Of a DNA stretch of 64,000 nt, positions 12,301 through 27,300 are shown in pieces. Position numbers and translations under genes: made by a program. The stretch's first letter is position 1; every line of letters starts with the position of its first letter. Where the stretch lies: the NCBI GenBank assembly GCA_012934845.2, contig WNNJ02003020.1, positions 1-64,000 of the forward strand. The letters run 5' to 3'. Source of the DNA: Pomphorhynchus laevis. Lineage: Eukaryota > Acanthocephala > Palaeacanthocephala > Echinorhynchida > Pomphorhynchidae. The notes under the pieces were generated by a model. The model had not been told where the DNA came from. It did no database searches and worked only from the letters and a program-made list of their open reading frames with translations.

Positions 12301-15300
12301 GTGGATATTGGGATCTGATCAAGTGACGCTAGCATTGCTTTGGCGTTGCCTCTCATTATTGCAATAGAGATGCGCTGGTATAAATGCGTGATCGTCACGG
12401 CGTAAGTGACTCCGCTTTTTAAAATTAATATTAATTGCAGCTATTATTTATTTAAGACAATGTTTTTGCTGTAGCCTATTTAGGTAATTAATTAAATAAA
12501 ATAAGTTAATAATTTAATTCATTTTTGGTTAAATTTCACTAAATCTCATTCAATCACATTTAAATGTTTATCTTTAATTAATTGCTTAAAGGGCAAAGAT
12601 TTAATATATTTTTATTTGTTAACATATGAATTTAATAAAATTAATATTAATTGCAGCTATTATTTATTTAAGACAATGTTTTTGCTGTAGCCTATTTAGG
12701 TAATTAATTAAATAAAATAAGTTAATAATTTAATTCATTTTTGGTTAAATTTCACTAAATCTCATTCAATCACATTTAAATGTTTATCTTTAATTAATTG
12801 CTTAAAGGGCAAAGATTTTAGATTCGATAATAAGATAAAAACTTAATGTAATTAATTTTTTCTTATTCACTTAAAATATGACGCGAAAGAATTAACCTTG
12901 ACAGCAACGATCAACCATCAAGTATTGAATAAGACAAGAACGAGGCCATTTAGAATATGTTTGACATTTTAATTTTTGTTCAATCTCAATTTGGCCAGAA
13001 TTGGAGATCTAATATTTTTAAAAAGTCAAACATATTTTTAAAAGTCAATACTTAAAATAACGTTTTTGTTGGCATGAAGTGGCTAACACGGATATTCAAT
13101 GTTGCATTGAAGTCGGGCAAGTGAGTGGCGAACTGGAGAGGTGGTACCGATCTTTAAGAAAGGTGACCGAAGAGTGTTTTCCAATTATCGGGGCATCGCT
13201 CTTCTTAGCCAAACTGGTAAGCTATTTACTAGGGTTCTTGAGTTAATGATACGGCTTCTAGTTGAGGGACAGTTGCAAGAGGAACAATGCGGATTTCGTC
13301 CAGGTCGTGGAACTACGGATCAGCTCTTTACTCTCTCAACTATCCTTGAATGCTCTTGAGAGTTCGCTCAACTATCCTTGAACGGTCTACATGTGTTTTG
13401 TAAATTTGTAAATTTCGTTCGAGCAAGTTCTGTGAGAGAGGTTGTGGGAGGTACTAAAGGAGTATGGAGTACCACACTATCGTCGGGTAGCTGTGGCTTC
13501 TATGTATGAACAAAGTATGAGTTTTGTTCGTGTTCTATGTAAGAAGTCTGAATCATTTCTAGTAGGCGTTGGGCTTCGTCAGGGATGTATTTTGTCTTCA
13601 CTTTTGTTCTTTGTTTACATGTACAAAATTTCGAGACAGGATGATCTGACGGATGCCGGTCTTTAGTTCCGTTTTATCAGAATACCATCTGTACCTTTTA
13701 CATATTACGTTGTTTTGTTGGCTTCTTGTCCTGAGGACTTACAATGCCTACTAGATCGATTAACAATGGAATTCCAAGCGGCATGGATGTTGCTTAGTAC
13801 CTCCAAGACTGTCTTTATGTGATCGTCTCGGATTCAGGTGCCAATGTCAATCAGGATTGGGGAAAATGTTCTTCTTGATGTTGAGGATTTTAAGTATCTT
13901 CGGTATTGTTCTAGAGGGACGGCAGGAACATCAGGGAGATTGAGAAGCGGATTTGTGCAGCTAACGCAGCAATGCGTTCTTTGTACAGATCTGTCGTGGT
14001 GAAACGTGATTTGAGTCTTCGGGCGAAGCTTTCGGTTTACCACGCAATCTTCGTTCCTATCTTAATTTATGGTCATGAGCTTTGGGTTATAACCGAATGG
14101 ATAATATCTCGTATACAGGCAATCGAAATGAGTTTCATTCGCGGTGTGGCGTTCTTAGTCTTAGAGATAAGTTTAGGAATTCGGTCATCCGGCATGGACT
14201 CGGAGTAAAGTCGCTGCTTCTTCACATCAAATAGAGTCACCTGAAGTGCCTAGGACACGTCATGATGATATCTAGGGATCGCATTCTTCGGAAGGTTTAC
14301 CAGGCGGACTCTCTGGAAAGAAACCTCGAGGTAGACCTCGATACCGGTGGAGAGATCAAATCTCGAAACTGGGCGAAAACCGCCTTGGGCTATCTGAAAG
14401 AGAACTCTGTTCAGTCGCCCAGCATCGCAATGTATGGAGTACTTTGGTTCGTGCACAAGCTTTACAACCCGACACCCAGGCCAGGTGTCGGGTTGTAATA
14501 TTTTTACAATATTTTTCCCGTATGGTATTTTTATCCCATACAAATCCAAAACTCACAAATGTTGAAATCAGTTGATATTTTTAAAATATAGTGAAATTTA
14601 TTGCCTTGTATACTTTCCCCTACAACATTTATTCAAAATGATTAAAATGATTCCAGTATAATTAGACTAAAATAATTAACCTTTGTTTCAAACATACGAA
14701 AATCCTGGTTCATTGTTATTGAAAGGAACATTTATTTTAAATTTTGATATAAATTTTGTAAAATCTTATAAAATCATTTATCATTTATCTTTATTTATAA
14801 TTATTAATCTTTAGGAACATTTATTTTATTGCATAAAATACTTCTACTCAGTTAGCTGATATGATGTTTCTTTTATAAAACATAGTTCACCTCTGAACAT
14901 TTGATTTGTTCATTTCGGAGCAAATTCATAATTTAAAATGCTCAAAAATAAATAATCTATTTGGAACACTCTCCAGCTCTAAAAGCTGCAAATTGTCTCC
15001 GAATTCACGTGGAGATTTATAAAGCACAGGCTAAATATTTCATAAAAGGTAGCCTTAGGAACAACTTACAATCCATTTTAAGTTACAATTGAACATACAA
15101 TTCCAACAATGCTCAATAAATTCATTTTACTATATTTTACTTAAGATCATTTAAAACAAGCTTAATTTTATAACTTTATTTGAATAAAGTTGGATATTTT
15201 TAAAATATTTTTAATAAACTTTGTGAAATTGTCATTTTGGAAAATATGGACTTTTATTTTTCGATTTAGATGATAATTTCGTAATTCGCGCATGTAGCCG

Positions 15301-18300
15301 AACTTACAAAAGATATTATAAAATGTTTTGTGACAGTTGTACAGATAAGGAGAAAAGTATGTATGCTCACTTAGCTCACTTTCATAAGTGAGCATAAGAA
15401 TGCGTTGCCATCTAGTCAAGTTGCCATTTAGGCAATCAGCTAGTTGCGACCGATGTGTTATTAATTTTAGCGAGTGTGTTAACATCGATTGTGAGGCGAA
15501 TCACTACAAACAAATGATAGAAGACGTCAGCGAAGTGTTATTTGATAACTCGAAGATGGGCAATTGAAATGAGGTCGACCTCCATATATCTCGTCTTCTG
15601 GTCACAAAATAATTTTTATTTAAACGGTATTCACTGTAAACGTTCTTGGTGATTACGAACATGCTTTGTCGAAGCATTTAATAAATTTAAAAAATTTCAA
15701 TATTAAGGATACGCAAACGGTCAGGAACTTAGAGGTTCACAATAACTTTTGCTAAGAATTCGTTGGATATAGTAAGAAACTTAAAATGACATTTTAAGAA
15801 TTAGAATCGTTTTAATGTTACTTAATTTATGGATTGATAATAAATAATATACTTTGTATTAGAATAAGATACTAGATAATCAAATTTCATCAGAGCAAAT
15901 TGGCCCTACTGCTATGTAGGGTCGAGGAATACGGGCCGAAACCTTATTGCTAAGCATTTCATTCTGATTTCCTCTAATCCATATTCTGATAAATCGTATG
16001 TTATTGATTTTGAAGAGGTAAAAGATAAAACCGGGTTCGGTGGCTTATTATTTGAAACAATGGTATTATCGCTACATATTATATTTTATATGAAATGATA
16101 AAATTCAACGATTAAGAATAACGGCAAAACTGGTCCCAACTGATTCAATTAGGATTCACATTCATTGCGAACCGGACGACAGCGTTCTTACTAAATCTGT
16201 ATCAAAAAACATCGAACTCATTCGTAACTTAGTTAAGCAGTGTACTTTATTCCCTAGCAAATGTGAGAGCAGCATACTCGTTGAGGGTAAATTTGATATT
16301 GAGGATGGACTAACTTCTATTAGCATTGAGAAGATACACTGTTTTTTGTCACTGTTTTTTTGCGGTATATTTATAAATATACCGCAAAAAGTATACTTAC
16401 TTTATAAATACATATAAATATATGAATAAAATTGAATTAATAGAATCCTTAAATATTTTAATAAATCAAAATTATTTAAAAGTAGGGACATCTATATTTA
16501 GACAAGTAAAAGGTGTTCCAATGGGTGGTAATAGTAGCCCAATTATAGCTGACTTGTTTTTAAGCTTTATGGAATATGAATTTGTTCATAACTATTTAAA
16601 AAATAAATCTAAATTATATAATGATATAAAATATATGTTAAGATATATTGATGATATATGTGTATTTAATTCTAGCAATTTTTATTCAATTAGTGAACAA
16701 ATTTATCCAGAAAGCCTTATTCTTAACAAAACCAATATTAATGATAAAGAAGGTGTATATCTAGATATGAACATTAAATTAACATTAACTAAAACTACTA
16801 TTAATTTATATCGTAAAGATGACATATTTAAATTTACAAGAAATATATTTTTGCATGAACATTCATGCCTACCTAAAATATAAAATATAATACATTAAAT
16901 AATTAAATTTTAAGAATTGCAACAATATGTAATGATATTGACTTTCTTCAAAATCATTTAAATAATTTAATAGATACATATTTTAAACTAGGTTACTATA
17001 AAAATACCATCAAGCAGAAAATAGTAAAATATATAAATCAACACAATAATATTAAAAATAAATATAAACACTTAAGCGGAACATATTTATGAATAATAAA
17101 TATACTTTGTATAAGACATTAAGAATAAGATATACATCGTCTATTATTTATAAGTAAATTCATAAAAATTGACTTTTATTTTAAAAGTCAACAAATCTGC
17201 TAAACGTGTCTAAATACATGCTAATTAGGTATTTCCTCTGTATATTATTTAATAATATACAGAGGAAATATTGTATATTAAATAATATACAAAGCACATT
17301 ATATACAGAGGAAATATTGTATATTAAATAATATACAAAGCACATTATATACAGAGGAAATATTGTATATTAAATAATATACAAAGCATATTATTCATAA
17401 ACATTTTACGCTTAAGAGTTTAAATTAATTTATAATAATATTTAAATAATAATATTTAATAATATTTTCGAATTTCTGACTACTATTTCGCTGTTCCTTT
17501 ACCCAACATAGCATCGGGGCCAAATACGTGTTAAGGACGTATTTCCTCTGATAAAATTTGATTATCAAGTATTTTATTCTTCTAATACAATGTATATTAT
17601 TTATTATCCAACCATAAAAATTTTCCGCTAATGATTAAAAATTTATTTTTAATAAACATTTTATTATTTATAATCAATCCATAAATTTTTTAAAGAGTTT
17701 AAATTTATTTTTAATAATATTGTGTTGATTTATATATTTTATTATTTTCTGTTTGATTGTATTTTTATAGTAACAATAATATTAATATTATTAATATTTA
17801 ATAATATATTTCAATAATATTTTCCTCCTTTCTCTGATCCAGCTTCAATAATTATTTATCAATAATGGATCATTATCAACTATTTAAAAAAGTTTGATTA
17901 CTGCAGTAGCTTTTTTGATTCTAAAACTTAAATGCATTCAAAGTCTAGCACTATACTACTTTTCAAGTTAAACAAGTAATTTTAAAATTTGTTAATATTG
18001 AAAGATTATACTAAAAATAACAGTTTTAAATATTTAGAAGTTTGTTTTGGTTTGAAGTTTGAAACCAAAGATTTTAGAATATTTGGCAATTATTTTGAAT
18101 TTTTTATTATTAATGTTTTTAAACTTTTTCTTTACGAGTTAAACCGTTTACTCTTCTATGTAGAGTGATAACAGAAGTTAATGATCCTTTTTTAACTGGG
18201 CGTCGATTGAGTGTCGATAGTCGCATGCTAAGCACAGACGTCGCTTGTTCACGGATACTTCAAGAATGCAAAAATCGGGTAAATTGTTTAAAAATTAAAT

Positions 18301-21300
18301 TATTTAAACTACTTTTGAACTAATGTCATAAACATATTATATATTTTTAGGTCTTAGCTTATTTGATTGTCGACCATAAATATCAAAGACAATAAAAAAG
18401 GAAAAAATGCCTAATAAATAAAAAGTTGTCAACAAATTCATTGGTTCCAATCCACCCGATCCAATGCTAATCGCTTTAATATAAAAACCAAGTTTCGCAG
18501 CATGTTCGACATTTAACGTCAAGAGTCATAAATATGTACGACCGTGCAATATTCTCCAACCTTCTCTTGGAATTATTTCTAACCCCTCTACTAGAACGAT
18601 TCCGTGATGAATTTGGATGAAAAAGAAGGGTAATTTTTGGCAGTCGATTGCCGTCCATTCTCAATTTAGGCTCACATACCTCTATCAGCGACGTGCATTG
18701 GTATAATTAATTGCTTTAATCTCTCCACATTTCATAGTGACATCCGAATTTGATATTTGCCACAGCGGGGAATCGGCGCAATTCTTCTGATAAAAATGTG
18801 ATAAGCCAACTCTAGCCAATTCTATAAATCACTTTTAAGAGCATCCACTCTCTATGAATTCACTGTTTAATGTGTTGACATATTCTTTTCAAATTACATA
18901 AACTTATTATATATTCTTTTCAAATTGCATATCTTCTGAACACAACTTTGTCGTCCGTATTATTTCATTCACCATTTTAGTTGTCGCGCAGCTGCTAGTA
19001 GCATGGACGATGGCTTTTGACACATCGAATTCCTTATAAAGTTTTGTTTACTATGATCCATTAGAATCGTTGTAAGGAACTCACAAGCTATGTTATAGAA
19101 TTGTTACTTTGTTTTGTGCAACAGAGTTCACTTTATTCGTTGAGGTTCGTGATAAACTTTCTAATAAAGCTAGTCCATGTGCCCAAATAACATTCATGAA
19201 ACGAACTCACTAACCACATTCATGAAATGAAATCATGTTTATTAATAACTCTAGTTTCAACTGAATATACATGTAGTTCAGCAAACTTGAACACCAATAC
19301 TGTTCCTATTTGTTACTGAAATTTGATAGTACTCGATTTAAGTATCGTGGATAGTAGTTCAATAGTTCTGTTTAGTGAGTTACTCTACTTCTATTAGAAG
19401 TAGAGTAACTTGATGAGAGCGATACTAATTCTTGATGAGAGCGATACTATTTTCCAATTTGATCAATGTGTAGAGAGATTCTATGTCAAGCGTACATAGC
19501 ATGAAATTATCTAGTATAATCATCTTAACACTTAAATTTTCTTTGAAATTCACAAGTGCTTTTAATTTCTATGAAGTTACCTTCTATTAGATCGACATCA
19601 ATTCCGTATGCACCCATTTAGCTAACTTGTAAAATAGTGTACCTGAAATTTTATTTTTATTTTATTTTAAATTTTATTTTAAATTTTATTTTATTTTTTT
19701 TATTGCCTGAAATTTTATTTCAGGCAATAAAATTTCCTGAGTGTTTTTCTGAATTTAAACGTCATCCGAAGATGATATCAGTAGCTTTTATAAATTTGTG
19801 ATTTAACAATTTACTTTTGGAACAATTTCGCTTACTATTTTAAATTCAATAATTAACATTCTCAGCACAAAATTCATAAAAATAATTTTACAAAAAAATG
19901 TATAAGGAAGAACACCGGAACAATTTCCACCAGACATTATATATTATATATTGTGTAATTCAATTATTCAATTTAATTATGAATTATGTAATTAATTATT
20001 AATTATATGATTTAATTGACTTTAAAATAGATTTTTTAAATAATTATTCAAATCATTTAAGTAATTCACTAATATTGTATTCAGTGCCAGCAATTGGTAT
20101 CCAAGTTATCGATAGAACGCACTACTGAGGAGCAGCAAGAGAGCTCGATAGTCGACAATATATGTAACTTAATCGAAATGATATGGGCTCATGGATTCAA
20201 AATTGAAAAGGTGAATAATTCCATTTTAAAGTAGCCTATTTATGTCTTAATTTCACATGTAATGTCAATAAACATGAGGTTAATAACAAATGAGGATTTA
20301 AAAATTGTTTACATTTATTATTTATAAATGTATAAACTTTATTACAATAAAGTTTATTTTAAGAACAATATAGAATAAAATGTTCTTCTAGAATCTTTTT
20401 TGTCACAGCTTTAAAGAAATTAAAGATAAATTTATATCATAGAAGAACATTTATATTATACGATTAGATCAGCTAACTGAATATATTATCAGTTAGATAA
20501 TTTCAGCTAACTGAGTCAACTTATTTTTACTAATTATATATAATAATTAATTTTAATATTGTTTCTGAATTATCTTAAGATGTTTGGGGTGACACCGAGC
20601 GAGCGTCAGAAACAATATAATATTTTATAATAAATAATTATATACTTAAGATAAATACATACAATTTCGTATTTTCTGTGAATACTTTCAGTGTCGTTTT
20701 TATTCTATTAAGAGCTTTTGATCTACGATATTTCAAATTGTAATAGCTCACATATGTATCATAAACTACCTCATTTATCGGTTCAAATGTCGGTGACAAT
20801 GTTTTTTATTATTTTTGAATCGGCTATTGCGTATTCAAAAATATTGCAACAAGGAATTATCAAAATTTAAATATTTTTATTTTGATTGAGGCCTGAACAC
20901 GGTATTTTGTGAAACTGGAACTATTAAGAAACTCAACAATTTAAGCGCAACGAAATACTAATTTTCAATACAATACCGATTTTAGAGAACGATACGATGA
21001 TGTGAAGTCGTTGAATACGAAAGTCGATGAACAGCGTATTGATTTTATTTTAATGTTTTACAACTTTTACTTAATTTATAACTTTATTTTCACTGCAAGA
21101 TACTAGCTAGAGCACATATCATAACATAGTGTTCTCTAGTTATCTATATCTTTTAAAATATAAGTATGACAATATGGATTGGCCGTTATTTAGTCTGTTA
21201 TTAAAATAGTTAGAGTATCACATTGTCATATTAAATTATTGTATTAATGTAATTTTAATATTGGGGCAATGTTCCTCCTCGTGGTGACCCTGAATAACTC

Positions 21301-24300
21301 CCCGCAGTAAACCAACTGCGGGGTGAGCTAAACGCGGAAACCTTCCTGGTGACAGACTTGCGACAGACCGATTAGGAGGCATACTCAAATTTTCTTCGCT
21401 GTCTCAACTTAATAAAGACGTCTTTACAAACTCAAACCGACTGCGGCACGGTGTTGCGCCAATCAAGGAATAAATGAGAGAAGCTCGTCTCCAATGGTTT
21501 GGCCACACTCGGCGTTCAAGTGAAAACTCAATGATGAAAGCAGGCCTGATCATCCAGGTAGATGGTAAACGTCCGAAAGGACAACCACAGCAGCGTTGGC
21601 TAGACACACTACCCGGATATGGCCAACAACCGTGCAAAATGGAGATCGCGTAAATTGAGAACCGACCTCGCTTCTATTCTGGTAAACGGCAAAAGAAAAA
21701 GTAATTTTAATTTTAAATATTAAATATTAATATTAATACTCAATTTCAAATGATTAACTATCTTATATTTGCAATTCTAATTACAGTTTTATAATTCTAA
21801 TTATAGTTTTTTTTCAGGTCAAATCTCCTTTATGGTATCATTTAACTCACTACAATCTAATTGAGTTCTACGCAACAAACAACTTTCCAGTCGATGACAT
21901 CGATGTGAAATACGGTTTTGTTTATTACGATTTCATTTCAATAATAGTTTCACATTTTCAGGTATTCGTTGGTGCATTCAGCGTCGAAGGAAACGATATC
22001 AAGGTAAGAAGCCATAAATATATTTTAAATTGTTGTTGAATTTGAAAATTTTCCCAGAAAGTTCATCATCAAGTGTCAATCTATCTGAAATTGAAAGGTA
22101 ATTTATTCTTCAAAAGCATTTGTGTATTATCGTGCCTTTTTTAGCAACATAGATAAGCTTAACTGCTTTAGCACAGAATCGGAAAAATCGCAAGTTCTTG
22201 TTTCATATTGCATGGAATACGGCATAATTACTTTGTTATTCACTCAATTGTTGTCTAACTCCGATCTTTTAACGTAAGTTTATCACTTAAATCACAAGGA
22301 ATGACAATAGTTTATCTGAATTTAGTTAAATTATCATTTGATTGTATCTTTATTTAACAAGACAATATGCGAATTTGTAATTAATTATCCTCGTGATAGA
22401 TATGAGTTTCTAAATGTTCTCTATTACTTGCTTTTAAAATTATTGTCAATACTGAAAGCTGTTATATTAATATAAAAATATTTTTAATCGATGTATCTTA
22501 CTAAAGAAGATCGTTTTGAATAAGGCCTTTTGAAATATACTCAATTTACATTAAATTAATCATAAAAATTCATGGTATCAATATGGCAAATAGTGAAGTA
22601 CATTCGTGGCGAAAGTATTTTTAGTAAAAGTATGGTATTTACCTGAATTGTAAAATAATCAAGTAATAGTCAATTTTTTACGATTTATAAAATTATTATC
22701 AATTTGAGCTTTTTGCCGCGTTTGTTACGAAGAAATTCGTATTCAATAATTGTCTAATATTTGTTGATATTTGATTTTATTTTAAATGAAATATTATTTA
22801 TTATAAATTTTGATTTGTAATTTCAATACTATTGTTATTAGCCTATGCTTTAAAGCGACATTTCATATTCAAATTTAGTGCATTGTACCGCAAAGATAGT
22901 ATAATTAGAGATAGCGACGGAAGAGAAAAGATTCTAATGTATACTCAAATTCTAACTATACGAAAGTTCAGATGTTTTTCGTCAAAGATATCAGATACCA
23001 GTAGGTTACATTTCTTTTGCAAAACCTTAAGTTAACACTTAATTCAACGTTTTCTTAAGCAAAGGTTGAATTCTTTAATTAAAATCTATTTTTAATTTTA
23101 ATTTCTGATGATGCTGAATAAATTAATTTAAAATAAATTACGTTTTATACCAAGTAATACACGCTGGTATTCAGCTAAAGCACAATGCACTAGCAGAAGC
23201 TCTCTGGCTACAAAGCACGAGCAAAGCTCTAGCGCCAATGCTAAGATTCGTCACTCCACATATAGTGGTTATATGAATTGAAAATTATACTGGTGGCGTT
23301 ATATTAACAAGAAAGACTTTCAATACAACTTTTTTAATTAGCACGATCAGGAAAGTATAAACCTGCATGCATTTTCAGAACCTTCGTCAGGAAGCTTAAC
23401 CCGGAATGCGCCTACCACATACGTATATACCCCAATTGGTAAAGACGTATGTTTCATCTACTCTAGCGCAGATGAAAAAAGTTGTATTGAAATTAGTTGT
23501 ATTGAAAAAAGTTATATTAAAATACAACTTTTTTGTAGTCGGACGTATGGAATCTGAAAATAGTCAACGCAATGTCTAGCAATTAGAATCAATTAATAAA
23601 AATTGTTAGAGTTAAATACACATATATCGTCAATAAATCAAAACGTTTATATATATATATATTTGGAGGGTAGTAACCCGGATGTTCCTATCCACTTGAT
23701 TACAAATGGTATTTTTTTTCTTAGATTAACTTCCGTTATGTTTCTTCCAGATCTGTTTTTGTTTTATATGTTTGTTGTAACATGTGGAATAACGTTTTCC
23801 TGTTGATGTATAATTTAGATTTATTTTTTAAACAGTTATGAACAAATTCATATTCTATAAAGCTTAAAAACAAGTCAGCTATAATTGGGCTTCTATTACC
23901 ACCCATTGTAACCCCTTTTACTTGTTTAAATATAGATGCCCCTACTTTTAAATAATTTTGATTTATCGAAATATTAAAGGCTTATATTAATTCAATTTTA
24001 TTCATCACTTCCACCCAAGCAAACCTATGGACACGTCACAAAAGCGTTGTGCGACCACATAAAGAAAACGTTATGTGTTTAAGTTAATTACAATTTAGAA
24101 ATTTAATATTTAAAATCCCAAAATCAATAACCAAAGATTCATGAAAGTACCAAACCAGAATTATCAAAACGTAGAAAGCAGGGAACTGTCAACTATAAAT
24201 GTACGATGTTCAGTTTGCAAGCGTAGTTTCAGTCTGCAAGCGTAGTTTCGGTCTGTAAGCGTAGTTTCAATTTATAAATAAAAATACATACAATCATCGT

Positions 24301-27300
24301 TTTCAATAATTACGAAGTAATTATTGAAAGTAATTATTATTTAAGTAATTAAAATGTTAAGTATCAATCGATTTAATTTCGAATTATACTTTGAATTTTT
24401 GTTACATAGGAAAAAATGATAGAAAATCTATCAATTATTAAAAACGTCGAGCGAAATTCGGACGTTTGGAATCTAAAAATTAGTCAACGCAATGTCTAGC
24501 AATTAGAATTCACTGAAATTCTTTCCTAGTAATTGAATTGTTATTGTTATTCTTAGCTGAATTTCAATAATTATCAACTGTATGGAAATATAATAATGTT
24601 ATATTAATATATTATGCATTATATATTATTAACATATAATGTTATATTATAAATAAAGTTTCTGAGTTTGAAAAATCAATTATCCAATTTAAATATATTA
24701 TCTTCAAAACGGTGTATTTCAGCATTTTGTTAGCAATGACTATCAAAACCAAAAGCCAAAATTTAATATGCTAAAAATTGTATTAGCTCTTGAAAATATA
24801 AGAGGCCTAAAATCCCTCTTATTGGTAAATATTTTAAAATTTCTTCATAAATCCTATTATTTAATTAAACAGCATCAAGATTGTAATGAAATTACGGAGA
24901 AAGAAATCAAATAAGCTAACTGAGTCTACGTATTTAATATAATTATAAAATAAACAAAACATAATAATGCTAAATCAAAATTTAATAATTAAATAATAAA
25001 ATTAATAATTGTTTTTAGATTTTCTATAATTTAAATCAAGTTAAAATAAAAAATTGAAATTTAAAATAAACGTCATTTTTATGAATTGACTAATAAATAA
25101 CAGATGATTTATCAGAATAAGAATTCGAGAAACTAATTTGCAAATAAGCTTATACTAATTAACTTGAATATACGCCAATGCAATTTGGCTTTTTAGACAA
25201 AATGTTTTAATGACAATTTTCAAAGTTTATTTGTTTTTTTTTATTCTCGAGGAAAAAACTAAGACATAAAAGATAAAACTTAGCTGGTTAGGTGCCCGGC
25301 ATCTCAAGTATGGCCGAGCACCTAATCTCGTATCTATGTATCAAACAACGAATGAACCTCATTTTCGTTCAATGTATTCAAAATATTTTTCTTTCAGTTA
25401 TACCATATATTAATGTCTTATGTATGCCTTATCTTAACCATAGATTAAGATAACAACTAAGATTGAATGATAAATCAAAGGTTTTACCTAAATGTTCAGC
25501 TTCAGCTTTACCACAACAGATCTGTATAAAGAATACATTATTGTGTTAGCCAATCATTATCTATTGAGCTCTTTACCGTCACCTGAGAACAGTATCCTTA
25601 AATACTTCAAGTCCTTAAGATCAGGTAGTGTTTTGTCCTTAATTCAAATGTCTGATTACCTTTGGCTCTGAAACAAGCGCATAGTAATTTTCTTAACAAA
25701 GCTCTTATGCATACCGGTTGGCATTTCGTCATGAATTATTTAAATTGGCATTGTTATTTTTTACGGAACGGGATGTCAGCAGGTCAACATAGTCTGCAAG
25801 AAACACTGATTTTACAATAATATAACCAAACTGTAGACCGACATTTAACAAAGAAGCCAGTTTCAATATTCTGTTCATGTAAATTAGTAATATCATTGAA
25901 GGCAAATGGCAATGTAGTCGAAACCTGAAAGCTAGGGGAATCGACGCTAATTTGCTATTTAGAACAAACACTTATATAATTTATTCGTGAAGAAATACCA
26001 CGGCTAATCGAATATATTGTGGTATTCTATATTTACTTAGTATCTTTAACAAACTATCTCAAGGAATTAGATGGAAAGATTTCTCCAGATTTACAAAGCA
26101 AAGTGAACTTGTTCGGCGTGCTTTTAAAACCTTTCAAGAATTGTTGAGAGTGAATAATTGGAATGTAACTTTACAACCTTGACGAACTAGCTTCTTTTGC
26201 AATTGCCCTTTCATTAAATATTGTATTTTTAATTCTAAAATTGTAACTGATAGCTTACCACGCAAGAAAAGAAGAGTAATAACAATGTAGTTAAAACAGA
26301 TTGGTATAAACACCTCGGTTTGACACACACTAGGAACCTTGTCCGACGTCAATGCAACGTTAAAGATCCGCGTTAACAATTTTAAGTCGTGAAAGTTAAG
26401 GACCTAAATAAAGTCCGGTTAGATCGCAACCACACCAGTCAATTCCTCATTTTAGGATCCAGCAATGATCTTTCCAATATTTCCAGATTGGTATAAACAC
26501 CTCGGTTTGACACACACTAGGAACCTTGTCCGACGTCAATGCAACGTTAAAGATCCGCGTTAACAATTTTAAGTCTTGAAAGTTAAGGACCTAAATAAAG
26601 TCCGGTTAGATCGCAACCACACCAGTCAATTCCTCATTTTAGGATCCAGCAATGATCTTTCCAATATTTCCAGATTGGTATAAACACCTCGGTTTGACAC
26701 ACACTAGGAACCTTGTCCGACGTCAATGCAACGTTAAAGATCCGCGTTAACAATTTTAAGTCTTGAAAGTAAAGGACCTAAATAAAGTCCGGTTAGATCG
26801 CAACCACACCAGTAAATTCCTCATTTTAGGATCCAGCAATGATCTTTCCAATAATCAATGTTAATCAGCATAAACGCTTTATACTCATATGGAATGTATT
26901 CTGCTTTCCAATATAAAACTCTTGATGGCCCTATAAAACATTTTGGAGTCAAATTTCGAACAAGAATGAGCAATGTTTAAATTCCTTTAGAAGCATTACT
27001 TTTTAGAAGTATTTCTGTATTTTAGAAGCTGACCAACTCTGCAAAAGTTGTCTACTTTGCTTCGGTAAAGGTTAATGCTGAAGCTCTTCTTTAATGTTCG
27101 TAACTTTACAGCAGCCTTCATTGACTTTATAGACAAGGTTGCATTGTAAGACTATTTCTGCGGGTGTCTACAAAACATATCGAAAATTCCATCTACGACT
27201 GGCATCTAGAGAGCCTTCAAACTACAACTTATCACGTTATTCTTAGCAAGAGAGAGTTTAAACACTGTCTATTACAGTTCGCCTTTTTCACCTCATCAGG

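Larger units (their letters stand above)
10840..12432. repeat. 12-bp target-site duplication flanking the RLE-B insertion
   Basis: AAAATTAATATT at 10840-10851 and again at 12421-12432, immediately outside the 1569-bp insertion. Rejoining the flanks restores a sequence present uninterrupted at about 12608-12820. Confidence 0.8.

Noticed and set aside
22832-22878. Earlier start of the RUN1-end exon at 22842
   Set aside because: The frame is open there, but phase and alignment with the DENND5 family favour the acceptor at 22877-22878.
26134-26379. Separate small gene on the minus strand
   Set aside because: The frame is a piece of LINE-C reverse transcriptase (TRIFNVALTS, QLFTL).
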